In this document: one piece after another, positions 28,422 to 37,019 of the stretch
Position numbering within the stretch: the stretch's first letter is position 1
Layout of the letters: every line of letters begins with the position of its first letter
Source of the DNA: Pseudomonas sp. R84
GTDB lineage: Bacteria; Pseudomonadota; Gammaproteobacteria; Pseudomonadales; Pseudomonadaceae
DNA: 64,000 nt
Direction of reading: 5' to 3'
NCBI RefSeq assembly: GCF_009834515.1
Contig: NZ_CP019426.1
Location: 1-64,000 of the forward strand
Translations under genes and position numbers: made by a program
The notes under the pieces: model-generated
What the model was told of the DNA's origin: nothing
What the model saw: only the letters and a program-made list of their open reading frames with translations
Databases searched by the model: none

Positions 28422-29732
28422 TTAGCCGCGCGCGGCAGCGATCTTGATCAGCTTGGCGTAGTAGAACCCGTCATGCCCGCCCTGCTGGGCCAGCAATTGG
28501 CGACCATGGGGCTGTTTGATCCCGGCACTGGTGGCCAGATCCAGTTCGCGGGCACCCGGCGTACGCTCGAGGAACGCGGCGATGACTTCGGTGTTTTCGG
28601 TCGGCAGCGTCGAGCAGGTGGCGTACAGCAGGATGCCGCCGACTTCGAGGGTTTTCCACATCGCATCGAGCAGTTCGCCTTGCAGTTGCGCGAGGGCGAC
28701 GATGTCGGCCGGCTGACGGGTCAGCTTGATGTCCGGATGGCGACGGATCACGCCGGTGGCCGAGCACGGCGCGTCGAGCAGGATGCGCTGGAAGGGTTTG
28801 CCGTCCCACCATTTCTCGGTGTCGCGACCGTCGGCGGCGATCAGTTCCGCGTTCAAGCCGAGGCGTTCGAGGTTTTCCTTAACGCGCACCAGCCGTTTGG
28901 CTTCCAGATCCACCGCCACCACACCGGCCAGCGCCGGTTCGGCTTCGAGGATGTGGCAGGTCTTGCCGCCGGGCGCGCAACAGGCGTCGAGCACGCGTTG
29001 CCCCGGCGCCAGATCGAGCAGATCGGCAGCCAGTTGCGCCGCTTCGTCCTGCACGCTGATCCAGCCTTCGGCGAAACCTGGCAGGCTGCGCACGTCAGCA
29101 GCGGCTTCGAGGATGATGCCGTCGCGGCTGTAAATGCACGGTGTTGCGGCAATCCCGGCCTCAGTCAGCAAACCAAGGTAAGCGTCGCGGCTGTGATGAC
29201 GGCGATTGACCCGCAGAATCATCGGCGGATGCGCATTGTTCGCTTCGCAGATTGCTTCCCACTGTTCCGGCCAGAAAGCCTTGAGGGATTTTTGCAGCCA
29301 GCGTGGGTGAGCGGTACGCACCACCGGATCACGTTCCAGCTCGGCGAAAATCGTCTCGCTTTCGCGCTGGGCATTGCGCAACACGGCGTTGAGCAGGCCT
29401 TTGGCCCACGGCTTTTTCAGCTTCTCGGCGCAACCGACGGTTTCGCCAATGGCGGCGTGGGCCGGCACGCGGGTGTAAAGCAATTGGTAGAGGCCGACCA
29501 GCAGCAACGCTTCGACATCGGCGTCGGCAGCTTTGAACGGTTTCTGCAGCAGTTTCTCGGCCAATGCCGAAAGACGTGGCTGCCAGCGCGCGGTGCCGAA
29601 GGCCAGATCCTGAGTGAAACCGCGATCGCGATCCTCGACCTTGTCCAGTTGCGTCGGCAGGGAGCTGTTCAGCGAGGCTTTGCCGCTGAGCACGGCGGCG
29701 AGTGCCTTGGCGGCGGCCAGACGCGGATTCAT
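28422..29732 (-). CDS. rsmB: 16S rRNA m5C967 methyltransferase
   Basis: RsmB methylates C967 of 16S rRNA. The 436-residue protein has an N-terminal NusB-like helical domain ([20 protein letters not shown]) and a C-terminal SAM-dependent domain with motif [31 protein letters not shown] (helper Cys) and [14 protein letters not shown] (catalytic Cys). Its ATG overlaps the fmt stop by 4 nt, giving an fmt-rsmB-trkA transcription unit. Confidence 0.95.
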   Translation of the reverse strand: MNPRLAAAKALAAVLSGKASLNSSLPTQLDKVEDRDRGFTQDLAFGTARWQPRLSALAEKLLQKPFKAADADVEALLLVGLYQLLYTRVPAHAAIGETVGCAEKLKKPWAKGLLNAVLRNAQRESETIFAELERDPVVRTAHPRWLQKSLKAFWPEQWEAICEANNAHPPMILRVNRRHHSRDAYLGLLTEAGIAATPCIYSRDGIILEAAADVRSLPGFAEGWISVQDEAAQLAADLLDLAPGQRVLDACCAPGGKTCHILEAEPALAGVVAVDLEAKRLVRVKENLERLGLNAELIAADGRDTEKWWDGKPFQRILLDAPCSATGVIRRHPDIKLTRQPADIVALAQLQGELLDAMWKTLEVGGILLYATCSTLPTENTEVIAAFLERTPGARELDLATSAGIKQPHGRQLLAQQGGHDGFYYAKLIKIAAARG

Positions 29733-30688
29733 TGTGCGTCCACCGCTGCGCCGAGCACGGTGCCAACCGCGAACTTCTCACGGCGGCTGTTGAACAGGTC
29801 GCTGAAGTTCAGCGCTTTGCCGCCGGGCAGTTGCAGGCGGGTCAGGCACAGGGCTTGTTCGCCGCAGGCGACGACCAAACCGTCCTTGCTGGCGCTGAGG
29901 ATTTCACCCGGGGCGCCTTTGCCGTCGGCGAGTGTCGCCGCCAGCACTTTCAGCGCTTCACCGTTAAGGGTGCTGTGGGTGATCGGCCATGGGTTGAAGG
30001 CGCGCACCAGTCGCTCCAGCTCAACCGCCGGACGGCTCCAGTCGATGCGCGCTTCGTCCTTGTTCAGCTTGTGTGCATAAGTGGCGAGCTCATCATTCTG
30101 CACTTCGCCTTCCAGCGTGCCAGCAGCCAGACCGGCAATCGCTTGCACCACGGCTGGTGGGCCCATTTCTGCGAGGCGATCATGCAAGGAGCCACCAGTG
30201 TCTTCACCGGTGATTGGCGTGACGACCTTGAGCAGCATCGGCCCGGTGTCGAGGCCGGCTTCCATGCGCATCACGGTTACGCCGCTCTCGGCATCACCGT
30301 GCTCTACGGCGCGTTGAATCGGCGCCGCACCGCGCCAGCGTGGCAGCAGCGAGGCATGACTGTTGATGCAGCCCAAACGCGGGATATCCAGCACCACTTG
30401 CGGCAGGATCAGTCCGTAGGCGACCACTACCAGCAGATCCGGTTTCAGCGCGGCCAGTTCAGCCTGAGCCTCAGGATTGCGCAATGTCGGCGGCTGCAAC
30501 ACCTGGATATGGTTTTCCAGGGCGAGCTGTTTGACCGGGCTCGGCATCAGTTTTTGCCCGCGACCGGCCGGACGATCCGGTTGGGTGTAAGCCGCAACGA
30601 TCTCGTAAGGGCTGTTCAGCAGGGCCTTGAGGTGTTCGGCGGCGAATTCCGGGGTGCCGGCAAAAACGATGCGCAGTGGCTCAGTCAT
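29729..30688 (-). CDS. fmt: Methionyl-tRNA formyltransferase
   Basis: Fmt formylates Met-tRNAfMet using 10-formyltetrahydrofolate. The 319-residue protein opens [20 protein letters not shown] and contains the active-site segment [20 protein letters not shown] with the Asn-His-Asp type residues, followed by the C-terminal OB-like domain. It lies downstream of def, with a terminator-like hairpin between them (30711-30734). Confidence 0.96.
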   Translation of the reverse strand: MTEPLRIVFAGTPEFAAEHLKALLNSPYEIVAAYTQPDRPAGRGQKLMPSPVKQLALENHIQVLQPPTLRNPEAQAELAALKPDLLVVVAYGLILPQVVLDIPRLGCINSHASLLPRWRGAAPIQRAVEHGDAESGVTVMRMEAGLDTGPMLLKVVTPITGEDTGGSLHDRLAEMGPPAVVQAIAGLAAGTLEGEVQNDELATYAHKLNKDEARIDWSRPAVELERLVRAFNPWPITHSTLNGEALKVLAATLADGKGAPGEILSASKDGLVVACGEQALCLTRLQLPGGKALNFSDLFNSRREKFAVGTVLGAAVDAQ

Positions 30689-30710
30689 GAAGGGCGTCTC
30701 TTGAAAAGAA

Positions 30711-30734
30711 AAAGGCTTGCCGCAGCAAGCCTTT
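30711..30734 (-). terminator. Terminator or attenuator between def and fmt
   Basis: On the minus strand AAAGGCTTGC pairs with GCAAGCCTTT across a 4-nt loop and runs into TTTTTCTTTTC. It is a good intrinsic terminator 13 nt after def and 23 nt before the fmt start, so def and fmt may not be fully cotranscribed here. Confidence 0.8.
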
Positions 30735-30746
30735 GAAGGAGGGGCA

Positions 30747-31253
30747 TCAAGCGTTCTGGCGGTGCTGCTTTTCCAGTTTCTTCTTGATCCGGTCGCGTTT
30801 GAGCGTGGACAGGTAATCGACGAACAATTTGCCGTTGAGGTGGTCGCATTCGTGCTGGATGCACACCGCGAGCAGGCCTTCGGCGATCAGCTCATAGGGC
30901 TTGCCGTCGCGGTCCAGCGCCTTGATTTTGACCTTTTGCGGGCGATCGACATTTTCGTAGAAACCCGGTACCGAGAGGCAGCCTTCCTGGTATTGCTCCA
31001 TTTCTTCGGTCAGCGATTCGAACTCGGGGTTGATGAACACCCGCGGTTCGGTGCGGTCTTCGGAAAGGTCCATCACGACGATACGTTTGTGCACGTTGAC
31101 CTGGGTCGCGGCAAGGCCGATGCCCGGCGCTTCATACATTGTTTCAAACATGTCATCGACCAACTGACGCACTTCGTCGTCCACTACAGCCACAGGCTTG
31201 GCGATAGTGCGCAGACGCGGGTCCGGGAATTCGAGGATGTTTAAAATGGCCAT
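30747..31253 (-). CDS. def: Peptide deformylase
   Basis: Def removes the formyl group from nascent proteins. It is 168 residues from ATG 31253 ([15 protein letters not shown]); a longer frame to 31364 has no family support. All three metalloprotease motifs are present: [17 protein letters not shown] (metal Cys) and QHECDHLNG (HExxH). It is divergent from tsaP with 160 nt between. Confidence 0.97.
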   Translation of the reverse strand: MAILNILEFPDPRLRTIAKPVAVVDDEVRQLVDDMFETMYEAPGIGLAATQVNVHKRIVVMDLSEDRTEPRVFINPEFESLTEEMEQYQEGCLSVPGFYENVDRPQKVKIKALDRDGKPYELIAEGLLAVCIQHECDHLNGKLFVDYLSTLKRDRIKKKLEKQHRQNA

Positions 31254-31413
31254 AGGCTTTGATTGCTGCACACGTTGAGTAAAGTCGGGCGATGGCCTGG
31301 CAGGTCCGAAGATGCAGGCTACCGTTGTGAAGCGTAGCTTGTGCATTTTGCACAAGCGAGCCACGGGGGCTCTGACGGTTCACGCGAATGCACATGATAA
31401 AGGGATTCACTGC

Positions 31414-32439
31414 ATGAGGAAAACACTACTCGCCCTGCTGCTGTTGGCTTCGGCTGGCGTGGCGCAAGGGCAAGTGCAACTCAGGGAAGGTTTTCCACAG
31501 CAATATACGGTGGTTTCGGGGGATACACTCTGGGACATTTCCGGCAAATACCTGCGCGAGCCCTGGCAATGGCCACAACTGTGGCGGGCCAATCCGCAAA
31601 TCGAAAACCCCAACCTGATCTATCCCGGCGACACGCTGACGCTCAGCTATGTCGACGGCCAACCGCGTCTGACGCTCAATCGTGGCGAGTCACGCGGCAC
31701 CATCAAGATCTCGCCGCGTATTCGCACCAGCCCGGTAGCCGAGGCGATTCCGAGCATTCCACTGAAGTCGATCAACAGCTTTCTGCTGAGCAACCGCATC
31801 GTTGACAAGGTCGAGGATTTCGACAAGGCACCTTACATCGTCGCCGGTGATGCCGAACGCGTGCTCAGCGGCACCGGTGACCGGATCTTCGCCCGTGGCC
31901 ATTTTGATACAGATCAGCCGGTTTACGGGATCTTCCGTCAGGGCAAGGTCTACACAGATCCTCAGACCAAGGAGTTTCTGGGGATCAACGCCGACGATAT
32001 CGGTGGCGGTGAAATTGTCGCTACCGAAGGCGACGTCGCCACCCTCGCCCTGCAACGCACCACGCAAGAAGTGCGCCTCGGCGACCGCTTGTTCAGCGGC
32101 GAGGAGCGTTCGATCAATTCGACCTTCATGCCCAGCGCGCCAACGACCAGCATCAACGGCGTGATCATCGATGTTCCGCGTGGTGTTACCCAGATTGGTG
32201 TGATGGACGTGGTCACTTTGAACAAAGGCAAGCGCGATGGTCTCGCCGAAGGCAACGTTTTGGTGGTGATGAAAACCGGCGAAACCGTGCGTGACCGCAT
32301 TACCGGCCAGCCACTGAAAATTCCCGACGAACGCGCCGGGTTGCTGATGGTGTTCCGCACCTACGACAAACTCAGCTACGGCCTCGTTCTCAACGCTTCA
32401 CGCTCGCTGGCGGTGCTCGACAAGGTGCGAAATCCGTAA
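31414..32439 (+). CDS. tsaP: LysM peptidoglycan-binding protein, TsaP-like
   Basis: This is an exported LysM protein of the TsaP family (type IV pilus secretin-associated; PA0020 at this locus in P. aeruginosa), thought to anchor the secretin to peptidoglycan. The 341-residue protein starts MRKTLLALLLLASAGVAQG, a clear signal peptide. The LysM domain follows (YTVVSGDTLWDISGKYL to NLIYPGDTLTLSY, about residues 30-80), then a long beta-rich C-terminal domain. A frame from 31312 adds residues before the signal peptide and is not favoured. Confidence 0.9.
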   Translation: MRKTLLALLLLASAGVAQGQVQLREGFPQQYTVVSGDTLWDISGKYLREPWQWPQLWRANPQIENPNLIYPGDTLTLSYVDGQPRLTLNRGESRGTIKISPRIRTSPVAEAIPSIPLKSINSFLLSNRIVDKVEDFDKAPYIVAGDAERVLSGTGDRIFARGHFDTDQPVYGIFRQGKVYTDPQTKEFLGINADDIGGGEIVATEGDVATLALQRTTQEVRLGDRLFSGEERSINSTFMPSAPTTSINGVIIDVPRGVTQIGVMDVVTLNKGKRDGLAEGNVLVVMKTGETVRDRITGQPLKIPDERAGLLMVFRTYDKLSYGLVLNASRSLAVLDKVRNP

Positions 32440-32465
32440 GCTTGCTTAACAAGTTACCAACAGAG

Positions 32466-32474
32466 TTATCCACA
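32466..32474 (+). promoter_or_regulatory. Perfect DnaA box, between tsaP and dprA
   Basis: TTATCCACA lies 26 nt after the tsaP stop and 45 nt before the dprA start. The match to the 9-mer is exact; whether DnaA binds here or affects dprA is unknown. Confidence 0.5.
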
Positions 32475-32519
32475 GCTTGTTCCGAATGGTTCGGGGCTTA
32501 TAACGATCAAGGATGATCC

Positions 32520-33620
32520 ATGATATTGCCTGTCTGTACGCCGGTTTCCCCAGCGGAACTGGAAGCGCGCCTGCGCCTGCACCGCTTGCCGGATGTCGGC
32601 CCGAAGCGCTTTGCCAAATTGCTTGAAGCCTTCGGCTCGGCCTCAAAAGCCATCAGCGCTCCGGCCAGTGCGTGGCGTTCGTTGGGTTTGCCGGCGACGT
32701 GCGCCGAAGCGCGGCGCTGTCCAGACGTTCGCGACGGTGCCAGCCATGCAATGCGCTGGCTAGAGCGGCCAGAGCATCATTTGCTGATGTGGGATCAAGC
32801 CGATTACCCGGCGCTGCTGGCGCAGATTCCTGATCCGCCGCCAATGTTGTTCGTTGCCGGTGATCCGCTGATTCTCGAGAAACCGCAACTGGCGATGGTG
32901 GGTAGCCGTCGCGCGTCGCGTCCGGGAATGGACACCGCCGCAGCATTTTCCCGCTGCCTCGCCGGGGCCGGTTTTGTCATCACCAGCGGGTTGGCGTTGG
33001 GTATCGATGCCGCTGCGCATCAGGCTGCTCTGGATGTTGGCGGGCTGACCGTGGGCGTACTCGGCACCGGGTTGGAAAACTTTTATCCACAGCGCAATCG
33101 ACGCTTGGCTGATGCGATGATTGCGTCCGGCAGCGCGGTGCTTTCGGAGTTTCCTCTGGACGCCGGGCCGACCGCGAGCAACTTCCCGCGACGCAACCGC
33201 ATCATCAGTGGTTTGTCCCTTGGCGTTCTGGTAGTCGAGGCGAGCGTTGCCAGCGGCTCTTTGATTACCGCAAGGCTGGCGGCGGAACAGGGGCGCGAGG
33301 TTTACGCGATTCCCGGTTCGATTCATCACCCCGGTGCGCGCGGTTGTCACCAGTTGATTCGAGACGGTGCAGTGCTGGTGGAAACCATCGAACACATCCT
33401 CGAAGCGTTGCGTGGCTGGCAGCATTTGCCGTTGTCCACGGATTCTCCGAAAGTCGATCATCCGTTGCTCGCCCTGCTCCACGCCGCGCCGCACACCAGC
33501 GAAGGCTTGGCCGACAGCAGCGGCTGGGCATTACCGAAAGTGCTGGCGGCCCTCACCGAACTGGAAATGGATGGCCGTGCGGTGTGCGAAAACGGTCGCT
33601 GGTTGGCCAGGACGCGCTAG
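32520..33620 (+). CDS. dprA: DNA processing protein DprA
   Basis: DprA (Smf) loads RecA on incoming single-stranded DNA during transformation. The 366-residue protein has an N-terminal helix-hairpin-type domain, the central Rossmann-like domain with MVGSRRASRPG and ITSGLALGIDAAAH, the segment NFPRRNRIISGLS, and a C-terminal winged-helix-like region. It is followed by tsaC after 55 nt. Confidence 0.95.
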   Translation: MILPVCTPVSPAELEARLRLHRLPDVGPKRFAKLLEAFGSASKAISAPASAWRSLGLPATCAEARRCPDVRDGASHAMRWLERPEHHLLMWDQADYPALLAQIPDPPPMLFVAGDPLILEKPQLAMVGSRRASRPGMDTAAAFSRCLAGAGFVITSGLALGIDAAAHQAALDVGGLTVGVLGTGLENFYPQRNRRLADAMIASGSAVLSEFPLDAGPTASNFPRRNRIISGLSLGVLVVEASVASGSLITARLAAEQGREVYAIPGSIHHPGARGCHQLIRDGAVLVETIEHILEALRGWQHLPLSTDSPKVDHPLLALLHAAPHTSEGLADSSGWALPKVLAALTELEMDGRAVCENGRWLARTR

Positions 33621-33675
33621 GTTTTACAAGGAAGATCGGTAAACTGCGCGAAACCTGTTTGCGGAGAGTTTTTTC

Positions 33676-34233
33676 ATGGTCAACAGTTGGCGTGTGCAGC
33701 AAGCCGCACGAGAGATTCGCGCCGGAGCGGTGATTGCCTATCCAACCGAAGCCGTCTGGGGGCTGGGTTGCGACCCGTGGAACGAAGAGGCAGTGGATCG
33801 GTTGCTGGCGATCAAGAATCGTTCGGTGGTCAAAGGGCTGATCCTGGTCGCCGACAACATTCGCCAGTTCGACTTCCTGTTCGAAGACTTCCCGCAAGAG
33901 TGGATCGACCGCATGGCCAGCACCTGGCCGGGGCCGAACACCTGGCTGGTGCCACATCAGGGCTTGTTGCCGGAATGGGTCACCGGCGTGCACGACACCG
34001 TGGCACTGCGGGTCAGCGATCACCCGCAAGTGCGTGATTTGTGCTCGATGATCGGGCCATTGATTTCGACCTCTGCCAACCCGCAGGGTCGCCCGGCAGC
34101 GCGCACGCGTTTACGGGTTGAGCAATATTTCCGTGGCCAGATCGATCTGGTATTGGGCGGCAGCCTTGGCGGGCGGAAAAATCCTAGCGTCATTCGCGAT
34201 CTGGCGACGGGTAAGGTTATTCGTCCCGACTGA
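33676..34233 (+). CDS. tsaC: L-threonylcarbamoyladenylate synthase
   Basis: TsaC (YrdC/RimN) makes threonylcarbamoyl-AMP for the t6A modification of ANN-decoding tRNAs. The 185-residue single-domain protein has the YrdC motifs [26 protein letters not shown] and [14 protein letters not shown]. In other Pseudomonas genomes qor follows directly; here a terminator and a five-gene block intervene. Confidence 0.95.
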   Translation: MVNSWRVQQAAREIRAGAVIAYPTEAVWGLGCDPWNEEAVDRLLAIKNRSVVKGLILVADNIRQFDFLFEDFPQEWIDRMASTWPGPNTWLVPHQGLLPEWVTGVHDTVALRVSDHPQVRDLCSMIGPLISTSANPQGRPAARTRLRVEQYFRGQIDLVLGGSLGGRKNPSVIRDLATGKVIRPD

Positions 34234-34258
34234 CCCGATTTCCGCCTCACCTGTTTTT

Positions 34259-34291
34259 AACTCCTCGACTGTTTTGGCGAGGAGTTTTTTT
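34259..34291 (+). terminator. Rho-independent terminator after tsaC
   Basis: AACTCCTCG pairs with CGAGGAGTT, with a 10-nt loop, followed by TTTTTTT. It marks the end of the core dprA-tsaC unit and the left border of the accessory operon at 34502. Confidence 0.9.
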
Positions 34292-34370
34292 CTGTCTGCG
34301 ATTTATCCTTGGTAATCTGCATAACTTAAACAATCTGTTGTTTATGTTGTACTGCTGTGTGTCAGATAAA

Positions 34371-34484
34371 TCGATAAGTTAGAAGTTTCAGTAACTTTTC
34401 CCACGTCATTATCAGAAGTCGCGTAGTGGCGATATTTCTAAAAGCATCCATTATTTCAATGCGCTCAGAAACTTCGATAAGTTA
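34371..34484 (+). promoter_or_regulatory. Duplicated 11-bp motif upstream of the 34502 operon
   Basis: TCGATAAGTTA occurs twice, at 34371-34381 and 34474-34484, 103 bp apart. GAAGTTTC directly follows the first copy and its complement GAAACTTC overlaps the start of the second, so the two sites are arranged as partly inverted units. The AT-rich 34292-34501 gap holds no gene and must carry the operon's promoter. Operator function is inferred. Confidence 0.45.
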
Positions 34485-34501
34485 ACGTCTGCGGAGAAGG
34501 A

Positions 34502-35170
34502 ATGGATACTACGAACTTACAACTCAAGGATTATCTGCAGGGGCTTCAAGAGACATTAACCAGGCAGCATGCCGATTATCGTATTGTTATGCTTGATGCG
34601 GGGTCAGATGCCAGCGAGTTTGAACGATTCATCGGCCGCCAGTTTCGTCTGCGATTAAAGCATTACATGCTGACTTCCAGAGCCCGGGCACTTGAAACAA
34701 GGCTGGCGATTTCATCGCGCAGTACACATTTTCTGCTGTATCAACGCGATCAACTGACGGCGGTTTTGCGAGTGACCCCTTCGCCTTTCGAATGGGCTTC
34801 GCTGGCGCACCAGTATGTTTCTCCGACCGTGGCGCTGGCGCGTCATGTCGAGTTCAGTCGCCTGATCACGCATTCGCAACAGCACCGACCGGCGCTGACC
34901 AATGTGCTGCTTGCAGCCGCCACCGAATGGGCGATCGATCGCGGCTATCAAGGTGTGACGGCCTTGTGCCGATCGCCACAACGGCGACTGTTCCAGCGCT
35001 TTGGCCTGACCCCGATCACTTCCAGCTCACTGCATATCGAACACCGCGCGCGCGGCGATTACTGGCTGCTGTCTGCGCAATGGCGGGAAGTCCTCACGGC
35101 GCTGCAACAACCTTTCCCCATCAACGGCAACTACCCGGAGAGTCGCGATGAATGCGTCCGTCAGTTTTGA
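34502..35170 (+). CDS. GNAT-fold acyltransferase, autoinducer-synthase-like
   Basis: This 222-residue protein has the look of the N-acyl amino acid synthase/LuxI-type branch of the GNAT fold. YMLTSRARALETRLAISSR is followed by a core beta region (HFLLYQRDQLTAVLRV), the segment ARHVEFSRLI resembling the E-x-S-R motif of autoinducer synthases, and LLAAATEWAIDRGYQGVTAL. The family joins an acyl thioester to an amino group. Start at ATG 34502 behind GGAGAAGG. It is the first gene of a tightly packed five-gene operon and overlaps the next by 23 nt. The substrate is not identifiable by eye. Confidence 0.7.
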   Translation: MDTTNLQLKDYLQGLQETLTRQHADYRIVMLDAGSDASEFERFIGRQFRLRLKHYMLTSRARALETRLAISSRSTHFLLYQRDQLTAVLRVTPSPFEWASLAHQYVSPTVALARHVEFSRLITHSQQHRPALTNVLLAAATEWAIDRGYQGVTALCRSPQRRLFQRFGLTPITSSSLHIEHRARGDYWLLSAQWREVLTALQQPFPINGNYPESRDECVRQF

Positions 35171-35882
35171 ACAACAGCTGATTCTGCTCGATCAGCGCAT
35201 TGAAAAAGCGTGGGCCGATATTCTGGATAATTCCCGGATGGTCAAGGCTATCCGCGAGGGCAGTGTTTCCAGAGCGTTATATGCGATCTACATGATCGAA
35301 ACCTTTCATTACACCGCACACAATGCCCGAAATCAGGGTTTGGTCGGTGTGCGGCATGCCGATAATCCTGTTTATGCGAAATTCTGTTTTGAACATGCTG
35401 CGCAAGAAGTCGGTCATGAAAAAATGGCCTTGCATGATGTCATGAGCCTGGGATTGAAGAATGAAGTCTTTGATATGCCACCGGCACTTCCGGCGACGGA
35501 AGTATTGATTGCTTATTTGTACTGGATTTCTTTTACCGGTAATCCGTTACAGCGGCTGGGATACAGTTACTGGGCGGAAAACGCTTATCACTTTATTACT
35601 CCGTTGATCGCCAAGCTGAGTGAAACACTGGCGCTGAAGCCCGCTCAACTGACGTTCTTCATTGCTCATTCGGATATCGATGTCGAGCACTTCAATGAGA
35701 TCAAACTCATCCTCCAGCGGACCTGCAAGCGTCAGGCTGACTGGGATGCCATTGCCACCGTGATGGAAACCAGTCTGCGCCTGACCGGCAACATGCTCGA
35801 AGCCGTTTATGAGCAATATGAAGCCTGGCAAAACGGCCTCGCGCCCCGCTACGAATTCCTCCATGTGCTGGATAAATCATGA
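35148..35882 (+). CDS. Haem-oxygenase-fold iron-dependent oxidase candidate
   Basis: The 244-residue all-helical protein resembles the TenA/haem-oxygenase-like diiron oxidase (HDO) group, whose members include UndA and BesC. Candidate metal ligands cluster in helices at ETFHYTAH (51-58), FEHAAQEVGHEKMALHD (81-97), YWAENAYH (141-148) and HSDIDVEH (174-181). Such enzymes oxidise or fragment fatty acids or amino acids with O2, or act as N-oxygenases. Start at ATG 35148 (GGAGAG upstream) overlaps the GNAT gene. The reaction here is unknown. Confidence 0.7.
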   Translation: MNASVSFEQQLILLDQRIEKAWADILDNSRMVKAIREGSVSRALYAIYMIETFHYTAHNARNQGLVGVRHADNPVYAKFCFEHAAQEVGHEKMALHDVMSLGLKNEVFDMPPALPATEVLIAYLYWISFTGNPLQRLGYSYWAENAYHFITPLIAKLSETLALKPAQLTFFIAHSDIDVEHFNEIKLILQRTCKRQADWDAIATVMETSLRLTGNMLEAVYEQYEAWQNGLAPRYEFLHVLDKS

Positions 35883-35924
35883 CGCCTTCCCGTTCATTTT
35901 CACGTCGGGCAGGCGGAGGTCGAG

Positions 35925-37019
35925 ATGGCTGACTACTTCGAGCGGTTGAACTACGCGTTGGGGGATGAAGACACCGCACTCGAGTACACGATTTTGCCCG
36001 AGCAATCCAGGCATGTGTTGGGTGTAGCCGGCTGCGGCGGGCGGCTTCTGCCGTTGCTGGCCCGTCACCCTGCCCGCATGACTTGCGCTGATATCAGTGC
36101 GCCGCAACTGGCCTTCACCCGCTTGCGTTTAGCTTTGCTTGAGCAGACCGATCGCCAGTCGTTCATGGATTTCATGGGCTACTGGCCGGAAACGTCGGTG
36201 GCACGGCGCAAATCCATCTTTCGCCTTCTGGATCTGCCTCCGCTTGATCGCCGCTGGCTGGCGGACCTGTTTCATTCCCGTCATTGGCAGGCACCGATTT
36301 ACCAAGGGGCCTTCGAGCAGACCCTGCAGCGGTTGGCGAAGATCAATGGTTTGTTCACCGGCAAGGCGGGGCGGGCGATTTTCCAGTTTCGTGATCTGGG
36401 AGAGCAATCGGCTTATTACCAAAGCCGGTTTCCCCTCAAGCGCTGGAAGGCTGTGATCGCCTTGTTGGGCAACGCAGCGGTGCTCAATTCGCTGTTGTAC
36501 AAAGGGGCGTTTCCCCGCAACAACCTGGGTATCAGTTCCCGCGAGGTGTATCTGGATATCTTCCATACCTTGTTTACCACCCAGGTCGTGCGCGAAAGCT
36601 TTTTCCTGCAAATGCTGTTTTTCGGTGAACTGCGATATCCGCAGGGCTTTCCGCTGGAGTGCAATCCACAGGTTTTTCAACTGGCACGCAAGGCGCAGCA
36701 GCAATGCCGGTTGACTGTGGTGCAGGGCGATATCTTCGACTGTGCTTCGAGATGCAGGGATGTCGACTTCGTCTCGTTTTCCGACGTGCCTTCATTCCTG
36801 CCGGCGGAGGTTGGCATGGATGTCCTGCAGCGGCTCCGGCCCGCCCTGGGCGAGGATGCGCTGACGGTTATTCGTGGCCATTTGCATGTGGTCAGGCCCG
36901 ATAGCACAGGCTTCTGCGACGTTACCGCGAAGTTTCAGGAGGCGATCGCACGAGAAAAAACTCAACTCTGGCGAGTACAGGTCTATCGCCAGACATCATC
37001 TGTGCAGGTATCTCGATGA
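35925..37019 (+). CDS. DUF3419/BtaA-like SAM-dependent aminocarboxypropyl transferase candidate
   Basis: The 364-residue protein opens MADYFERLNYALGDEDTALEY and has a SAM-binding-like glycine segment VLGVAGCGGRLLPLLARHP followed by the acidic strand end CADISAPQLAFTRLRLALL, the pattern of DUF3419. The characterised relative BtaA moves the 3-amino-3-carboxypropyl group of SAM to diacylglycerol in betaine-lipid synthesis. No BtaB partner is present, so betaine lipid is unlikely. It may decorate an acyl or alcohol intermediate. Overlaps the next gene by 4 nt. Confidence 0.65.
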   Translation: MADYFERLNYALGDEDTALEYTILPEQSRHVLGVAGCGGRLLPLLARHPARMTCADISAPQLAFTRLRLALLEQTDRQSFMDFMGYWPETSVARRKSIFRLLDLPPLDRRWLADLFHSRHWQAPIYQGAFEQTLQRLAKINGLFTGKAGRAIFQFRDLGEQSAYYQSRFPLKRWKAVIALLGNAAVLNSLLYKGAFPRNNLGISSREVYLDIFHTLFTTQVVRESFFLQMLFFGELRYPQGFPLECNPQVFQLARKAQQQCRLTVVQGDIFDCASRCRDVDFVSFSDVPSFLPAEVGMDVLQRLRPALGEDALTVIRGHLHVVRPDSTGFCDVTAKFQEAIAREKTQLWRVQVYRQTSSVQVSR

